The notes beneath the pieces were generated by a model. That model did no database searches and was not told where the DNA came from. It was given only the letters and a program-made list of their open reading frames with translations. DNA of 64,000 bases, from the NCBI GenBank assembly GCA_936432065.2, contig OW386290.2, positions 133,904,677-133,968,676 of the forward strand, in the 5' to 3' direction. Positions within the stretch are counted from its first letter, which is position 1, and every line of letters starts with the position of its first letter. Shown piece after piece: positions 57,660-64,000 of this stretch. Source of the stretch: Rutpela maculata (lineage: Eukaryota > Arthropoda > Insecta > Coleoptera > Cerambycidae). Both the position numbers and the translations under genes were made by a program.

Positions 57660-58880
57660 CAATTTTTTAAATAATAATAATAATAATATTTATTGACCAA
57701 AAGATGCACAAGGTATATATGGTATGTCGATACAGAAAGATTTATGAATATAAACATAGATAAATGCATACATAACAAAAATAATAAGTATAAAATCCAA
57801 TGATTAACCAACAATTGCATATGTTATTGATTTTCTTCCATAGAAAGTTACTCACTAGATGGGTCTAAATATTCTCGTATACTACAGAAACCTCCATTTA
57901 TTAATACGTTTTTTAATTTATTTTTAAACATAGACACACTTTGAATATTCCTGATATCTGCTGACAAGTTATATATAAAATAGTGCAGTTACAGATAGAC
58001 GAGTTTTTGTAAGTTGATGTTTTGTGAGAGGGAATTTGTAACAGATGGCCATGTCTAGTGTTATGATTATGCGTGAATGAATTGAAAGTAAAAAAGTGCT
58101 CATTCTTTTTAACAAATACGAGACAATTGTAAATGAAAATACAAAGTACTTAAAGTAATAATTTTTTTTATCTGTAAACACTTGTCTGCAACTTTCCTTG
58201 TATTCCAGATTAAAGATTAATCTTATTAATCTTTTCTGTATTTCCCTTGTATTTCCCGAGCACAACCCCAACTCATCATGTTCAAAGATATATGAGGATA
58301 TGCCATAGCAAAATAGATATTTAACAGTCTTGAAGTATCGAGGCAATCTTTCATCTGTCTTATAGCAAAGAATGTTTTACTTAATTTTGAACAAACACTT
58401 TTGATTTGAGCATCCCAGTTAAGTCTATTGTTTAAGTGAGTGCCTAAAAATTTTACTTTTTCATTGAAATTAATATATTTCAGTAGACCTGTATCATTTG
58501 GCAAACCTTTCCTCATGTAGTAATTTATGGCTGTACTTTTAGATTCATTAAGTATGAGCCGATTAGGTTGACACCAGGTGCTAAATTCATCCATTATGTT
58601 AGCAACCGCAGTTTCCAGTTCCCGCGGAGTTTCGGCTGCTACAGTAATGGTAGTATCATCTGCAAACGTGATAAAACCATTTGTAATATAATTAGGCAAA
58701 TCATTTATATATACTAAAAAAAAGTAGGGGGCCCAGAACGGATCCTTGAGGAACGCCAAGTTTGACGTCGTATGCCTCAGATCTAGCCCCATTAACATCA
58801 ATGATCATATTTTGTCCTTCCATATACGACTTTATCCAGCATAGAATATTTTCTGGTAGTCCGATATTTTACAGTTTAGT
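57660..58880 (-). pseudogene. LINE reverse transcriptase C-terminal half (Jockey/CR1-like)
   Basis: On the minus strand, LPENILCWIKSYMEGQN and LGVPQGSVLGP lie in one frame (58740-58865). After a T-run frameshift, LVYINDLPNYITNGFITFAD and DTT follow, with the catalytic FADD (58655-58670), in the 191-codon frame. NFNEKVKFLGTHLNNRLNW and AQIKSVCSKLSKTFFAIRQM then appear. The tail continues in other frames (KRLIRLIFNLEYKESCRQVF) to an (ATT)n end at 57672-57690. 5'-truncated, hence dead on arrival, with few later mutations: relatively young. Confidence 0.9.
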
Positions 58881-59188
58881 AATGTAATAACGTGGCCTAT
58901 TAACATTCTATGGTACAGTCTTATAAAATTACACAGATGTACATTGTACAGGTTGCTGGTTGCCAACCAAACACCTGTAAATAAATCGATCAGATTATTT
59001 AGGCATTTTAGACACCTAGTTTTAATACTTGCAAATGATGTACTGGTACTTTTGACGCTTCATCTTAAATTTCGTTAATTTGGGATGTCGTTTCATGTCC
59101 GTTCCTCCTGGATAATCAACAACGATTGCACGATAATTTTTAGTCTTGATTTTCTTAAAAGAAATATCACTTTCAGCGAAAATGAACA
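58881..59188. other. spacer, nothing recognised
   Basis: No repeat or gene identified between the LINE and the K-element fragment. Confidence 0.35.
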
Positions 59189-59480
59189 CCCAAGTAACAG
59201 TTGTTAGTTTTAAAATAGGTACTCTATAAAACTAACTTAAAACTCTTACAAGAGTACAGGGGCCACCTAAGGAAAGCCTATATGCCTCTTTTTAAAACTA
59301 ATATTAAAGTTTTCAAGTTTTAATGCATTATCTAAATCTTTACTCTTAGAATATCTGAAGAGTGTTATAAAACTATACTTGGTTTAGGATAAGCATTATA
59401 TTAAAATTTAAAAGGCACACACAAATGCTTTGAGCTAATGTTTTATATATAATGAAGTAAATATAAATGCAAAGAAGCTA
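59189..59480. mobile_element. K element fragment (left end only)
   Basis: Starts CCCAAGTAACAGTTGTTAG and continues with K-type subrepeats (TCTATAAAACTAACTT, TTATAAAACTATACTTGG). No matching right end and no AT before it; probably truncated. Confidence 0.55.
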
Positions 59481-59950
59481 AAAATATACTCTTCGCCGAT
59501 TTAAAAGTTATTGGTAGTACCACTTGCCATTATTATTCGCGGGGCTTCTGGCGTAGCTGCTGAACCAGTAACCTCATGCGCAAGTCACCAATTTTTGATG
59601 CCTGTAATATATTTAATTCTATATCTGGCATCCGTGACATTAATCATGATAGCTTAGATAGGATCCCAAGTAACAATTTAAATGCCAACAAGTATTTATA
59701 GGGTTTTATCACAGATTTAAGAAGGTAAATAAACCGAACTGGGTTTTATTATTTCTTTTGTGCATACCAATGTATCTGCAGATAATATGTACTTAAAAAG
59801 GGCCTTCAAGTTATCTTTAAAGCAATTTGTTAAACCTCTTTGCTCTGTAAGACCTTTGGTTTTATAGCCACTTAATTGCTGCATTATTCAAAACCACAAT
59901 AAACTCATTAAGTTTTATAGTGAATTTTAAATATTTTAAGTTTTGTGGTA

Positions 59951-61619
59951 AGGTGGAGGAGTGGGGTAAGTGGGGACTAAAAATTTAAAAGGTTGACTTT
60001 GAAGTCACGTAACTTTATGGAAAATTGAGATACATTGGTGTGCTTTGAACAAGAATTAGTATGTTATACTCACAAAATACCCATATATTATTTTTATTAA
60101 TTCAACGGTGTTCTAAAAAAAAAAAAATCAGTTCTGTAAGTTCACCTGTAGTACCCACTTGCCCCGGTGACTGGGGCAAGTGGGTTTTTCATCTCTACTT
60201 TTCATATGAATAGTTATATTCTCAATTGGGGCAAGTGGATTAATCTGCACGATTTTGGCTACAAAACGTTTTTTTCAAATCTAAAATATTCCCAAAATTA
60301 TGGGAGTTTCGAACTTAAGTTAAGTTAAGGTATTTTTCTGGAGTAAAATAGTAAAATGCTATTAAACTATTTTATTGCAAAAACAGAACGAAATGATTTA
60401 AATTAAAGTTTTGTACAAAGAAAAAGTTCATTGGGCACGTTTAGGGAATGCAACCGCTGAGAATAATCACTCAACCTGATAGTAGTACATCGCCCTTTTT
60501 TTTAATGATTAGTAATAGGCTGAATTTTCGTGAGTAGCTTCGTTTTGACGAGACGCCCAACTTTTCTCTCTGCGAAAATTCTGGGTAGTGGTAGCTAATA
60601 GCAAAAATTATTTTTTCTATTTCACACGAATTAGACAATTTGACAACCTGTCAAATTATGTTGTTGTGGACAAACACGAGGCTTATTATAATTATCTCGC
60701 GCAAACGTAACCAAGGCAAGCGAAAAACAAACTCTTTAACGAATGAAAAATATATTGCCAAAATAATTTGACAGATTGTCGAATTGTCTAATTCGTGTGA
60801 AATAGAAAAAATAATTTTTGCTATTAGTTACCACTATCGAGAATTTTCGCAGAGAGAAAAGTTGGGCGTCTCGTCAAAACGAAGCTACTCACGAAAATTC
60901 AGCCTGTCACTAATCACTGAAAAAAAAAAGGGCGATGTACTGTGGACTATGATTACTTTTTGATTCAAGTCAATTGTTGTGAGTTTGCTAAACGATGTAA
61001 AGCAAGTTTATAATAAATGTCACTGCAAGTGAGTTAAGTCTCACCGATGACCTAAACTTAGCGTGAATTTTTGTTGTGGCATAAAACACTCAACAGTTGA
61101 CGATTAGCACATTTTCAGCATTGTCGTTTAGGGAACCGTTGCATTCCCTAAACGTATCCATTTTATAACAAAATAAAAATAAAAAATTGGAAAAGGGGCA
61201 AGTGGGGACTAATCCCCACTTTCCCTTAAGGACTAGTCCCCACTTGCCCCGCCAACAAAAATAGCGGGGCAAGTGGGAACTATGGGGCTAAACTTGGGAA
61301 ACAGGGTAATAAATTTTTTTAAAAATTGCAAGAAGTAACATTAGTGACATACAACATCAGCAGTCTTGAAAGTTTGACATATTATAGTCTGCTTTCATAG
61401 ATAAAAAATGTTGAATTTTTTGAAGACAACTTGAAAATCTCGATCAAATGTAGACAATTTCCAAATGAACAAATTGATGCCTTAAAAATGTTCCAAAATC
61501 TATACCCAATACGTTGCAGCTGCATGGAGATCTGAAGAACAATCTACTGTGAGTTAAATTTACAAATAGGATTTTTCTCACAAATTATAATAAAAATACC
61601 CACTTGCCCCACTCCACCT
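59951..61619. mobile_element. TA-flanked TIR element, 1.67 kb
   Basis: Left AGGTGGAGGAGTGGGGTAAG and right complement of AAGGTGGAGTGGGGCAAGTG, with TA at 59949-59950 and 61620-61621. GGGGCAAGTGGG blocks recur on both strands inside (60170, 60226, 61194, 61232, 61263). An inner inverted pair lies at 60440 and 61130 (GTTTAGGGAATGCAAC). Mariner-type by target duplication; no transposase. Confidence 0.85.
60488..60937. mobile_element. MITE, 450 bp, arms ~190 bp, TA-flanked
   Basis: CATCGCCC...TAGTAATAGGCTGAATTTTC on the left is mirrored on the right; arms contain CGTTTTGACGAGACGCCCAA and ATTTCACACGAATTAGACAA. TA at 60486-60487 and 60938-60939. Nested inside the 1.67-kb element, which is inside K copy 2: three levels. 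Confidence 0.9.
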
Positions 61620-62927
61620 TAGACATCTATAAATCTTTAGGTTTTATGGGAGTTTTAAAATATGGTCTTTAAGTACTCTTTATGATCAAGCAATAAAACT
61701 AATAACTCTTAAGTGGTCTTACCCTTAATATATGTTATCATAAATACTATTTGCTTTTAACGATAATTGGTAAAGGTTACTTAAAACCTAATAGTTTTTT
61801 GGTAACTTTATTAAACTACGTTAAAACTTTTTGGTTTTTATAAACCACTTATAAATCCTTTGGTTCCCCCACTTACACCTTTAAACTTTGAGAGAGGGGG
61901 GCATATAACGCATAGTAAACGCCATTTTGTGATTGCTGATTCTAGTTTAAACAGTGCAGTGCGGCGCAAAAAAGCATTTTAGGTACCTAGGTACTTAGTA
62001 AAATGTCAAATATTTTAGATAAATACTCGAGAATTAAGAGAATAATGAGAAATTAATGATCGCACACTCAAAAACACACGAAATAAATAATGTTTTTTTA
62101 AGTTATGTTATCTAAACTAAGTACATTTGGATTAGAGTTTGTCAGAGACAAAACTTGAGGGTTTTAAAGAAGAGTAGTAAGGCTAGGTAGTCTTAAAATA
62201 GTCATAAAGTGGAGCAATTGGAATTTAACAAAACCTTTTGTTTTATAAAAATATTTCCTAAAGCCACAAACTCTTGATAGGGTATTCTATTAAAATAAAC
62301 GGTTTTATTAATTTTTCAGCCATGTTTTTTCTGTTAACTATGCCAGACGTGTTTGAACAAAGTTGGGGTAACAGTGTTTAGTTATATTTTTCTTATTCTT
62401 ACTGTTTACATTTAGCCTGCAACTATCTAAAATGTGTTAGTATGTCATATAAACCCCCAAAAAGCCCAATATCATACTGAGTGAGCTAAAACTAGGGTTA
62501 CTATTTTTTTTATTAATTGTAAATAATAATTCATAAGCTGACAAATGAAAGGCGCGTGAGGTTTTAAAAGTTTTTCGATATATTTTATCAATAAAGTAGT
62601 CTGCGTTGACAATTTTTTGATACTAGGTTGTTTATTAATATAAAATTTTAAAATGTTAGCACATGCAGATATTTCAATCGATGCAGACATATTTTATTAC
62701 TTGGCGACATTTTCTGATTTAAACAGTTTAAGTGCAACAAGTTTTCGACAAAGAATTATTAAAGACACAATTATTTATGATGTTCTCAAAGCCGGCTTAA
62801 AATTTGATTGCAAATACTAACGGTTTTAAGATTTTATAAAAGGTTTTATGGTAGACTTGAAAACATCTTGCAAATTTGGGTTCTAAGGTACTGTTGGTTT
62901 TATTGCTAGTTTTAAGGAAGGTATATA

Positions 62928-63512
62928 CAGTGTGTTTCACTTCTCGTGAAGACACCTCTGTATCTTTTTTATTTGTGGCCGAATTCACTTCAAATTTTTA
63001 TCAGCCATACAACTCCATAAGACGACTTTATTCAACACATAAATGCCGCCTAGATCTAAAACGCCGGCCTACTGCAATACCGCAGTAGTCCGGCATTTTA
63101 GATATAGGCGGCATTTGTGTGTCGAGTAAAGTGATCTTATGGAGTTGTATGGCTGATAAAAATTTGAAATGAATTCGATTACAAATAAAAAAGATACAGG
63201 GGTGTCTTCACGAGAAGTGAAATAATTTTTTTTTTTATATTCCGATTTTCACAAAATTTTACAGGGGGGCATATCAAGTGATTCTGAACAACTTTTATCA
63301 ACAAAATTTTTGTTTATCTCTAAGCCTACTATGATTTCTCGAAAATTGCTATTTTCTTTTTTTCGCAGTAGGCCGGAGTTTTAGGCCTGGGTGGCATTTA
63401 TGTGTTGAATAAAGTCACCTTATGGAGTTGTATGGCTGATAAAAATTTGAAATGAATTCGGCCACAAATAAAGAAGATACAGGAGTGTCTTCACGAGAAG
63501 TGAAACACACTG
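62928..63512. mobile_element. three-armed foldback element, TA-flanked
   Basis: Outer ends CAGTGTGTTTCACTTCTCGT and exact complement, TA on both sides (62926-62927, 63513-63514). The ~150-bp arm occurs three times: 62928-63075 (+), 63080-63222 (-) and 63367-63512 (-). GTAGTCCGGCATTTTAG separates the first two. Mariner-type MITE whose right arm was duplicated. Confidence 0.88.
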
Positions 63513-63664
63513 TATAACCTTTATAAAAGGTCTTTTTTGGTTTTATGCCGGATTTATTGTAGCTTTTAAGAGGTTATCTAGTAAAAACAGTTTTATGATC
63601 AGTTTTATTATATAGACTTAATAACCTCTTGTAGATTGTGATAAAACTTAAATTATTACTTGGG

Positions 63665-64000
63665 ATAATATATCTTACAAGAAATCCGTAAAAATGGATC
63701 ATATAATAATAATAATAATAATGTAATGCATCATACTATGTTTTTCCTTTTGTTTTTCTTTACACTTTTGTATGTCTTTTATTTTTATATTTGTATTGTA
63801 ATTCGTATTATTGTTTCTCTTTTAATTCGTGTACACTGTGTTTCCTGTAATTGGGTATTTATACCTGTTGGAAATAAATGTGAATTTATTTATTTATTTA
63901 TTTATTTGTTTATTTAGTTGTTCACTGGCTTTGAGGGTAGTGGCGTTTCTCTACTTAAAAATGGAAACTGGCGCCCGAGCAACCGATCTGTAAATACCGC
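63665..64000. other. microsatellites and window end
   Basis: (AAT)n at 63703-63722 and (TTTA)n at about 63876-63916, the latter after TTGGAAATAAATGTGAA, which looks like a LINE 3' end. The window ends with TGGCGCCCGAGCAACC at 63973, a primer-binding-site-like string without visible LTR context. Confidence 0.45.

Larger units (their letters stand above)
59665..63664. mobile_element. K element copy 2 (4.0 kb, AT target duplication)
   Basis: Left CCCAAGTAACAATTTAAA and right complement AAATTATTACTTGGG. AT stands on both sides (59663-59664, 63665-63666). K-type subrepeats fill both sides of two later insertions (59951-61619 and 62928-63512). No transposase. Termini match K copy 1 except for one base in CCCAAGTAAC versus CCCAAGGAAC. 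Confidence 0.78.

Noticed and set aside
63960..64000. Primer-binding-site-like TGGCGCCCGAGCAACC at the window edge
   Set aside because: The window ends before any internal retrotransposon region could be seen, and no LTR is evident to the left.

Overview
The window looks like a gene-poor, AT-rich stretch of an arthropod (probably insect) chromosome. No host protein-coding exon, rRNA gene or tRNA gene could be recognised. Almost all open frames are short and come from transposon debris. The host group is inferred from element types: hAT and Tc1/mariner elements and their MITEs, Jockey/CR1-like LINEs, tRNA- and 5S-derived SINEs, and foldback elements.

Layout. 1-10.9 kb: 0.7-kb 'R700' repeats, a broken IS630/Tc1/mariner transposase, two tandem arrays, a TA-flanked MITE, a tRNA-type SINE and a 5S rRNA-derived SINE. 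10.93-20.50 kb: one mariner-like element (E) with about 530-bp inverted arms, blown up from about 2.3 kb to 9.6 kb by nested insertions. These are a 3-kb TIR element that itself carries a MULE-like element, a LINE fragment, and a 3.6-kb 'K' element. 20.6-21.45 kb: three tandem ~281-bp monomers, each with a hammerhead-like motif. 22-30 kb: direct duplications, foldbacks, R700 pieces, a clean hAT MITE and short tandem arrays. 30.6-32.5 kb: an 1.9-kb TIR element with near-8-bp target duplications, containing two palindromes. 33-38.6 kb: a dimeric tRNA SINE, R700, mariner remnants and a perfect hairpin. 39.2-42.4 kb: a dead LINE interrupted by a hAT MITE and by a 5S-SINE/R700 composite. 42.7-45.9 kb: a ~538-bp tandem repeat split by a 1.8-kb near-perfect palindrome. 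46.8-51.3 kb: two decayed hAT transposase loci. 51.8-54.5 kb: a second hammerhead-like element and an inverted-repeat element with a SWIM-like fragment. 54.5-59 kb: transposase and LINE fragments plus a non-repetitive stretch resembling a cis-regulatory island. 59.2-63.7 kb: another K element holding a TA-flanked element with its own MITE, and a three-armed foldback.

How it fits together. Several insertions can be read against an uninterrupted paralogue inside the same window, so target-site duplications and insertion order can be inferred directly. The most unusual items are the tandem hammerhead-like monomers, the 5S-derived SINE fused to R700 between 13-bp direct repeats, the K family, and palindromes with different stems but a shared core. 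Coordinates of repeats are precise where target duplications are visible and approximate elsewhere.
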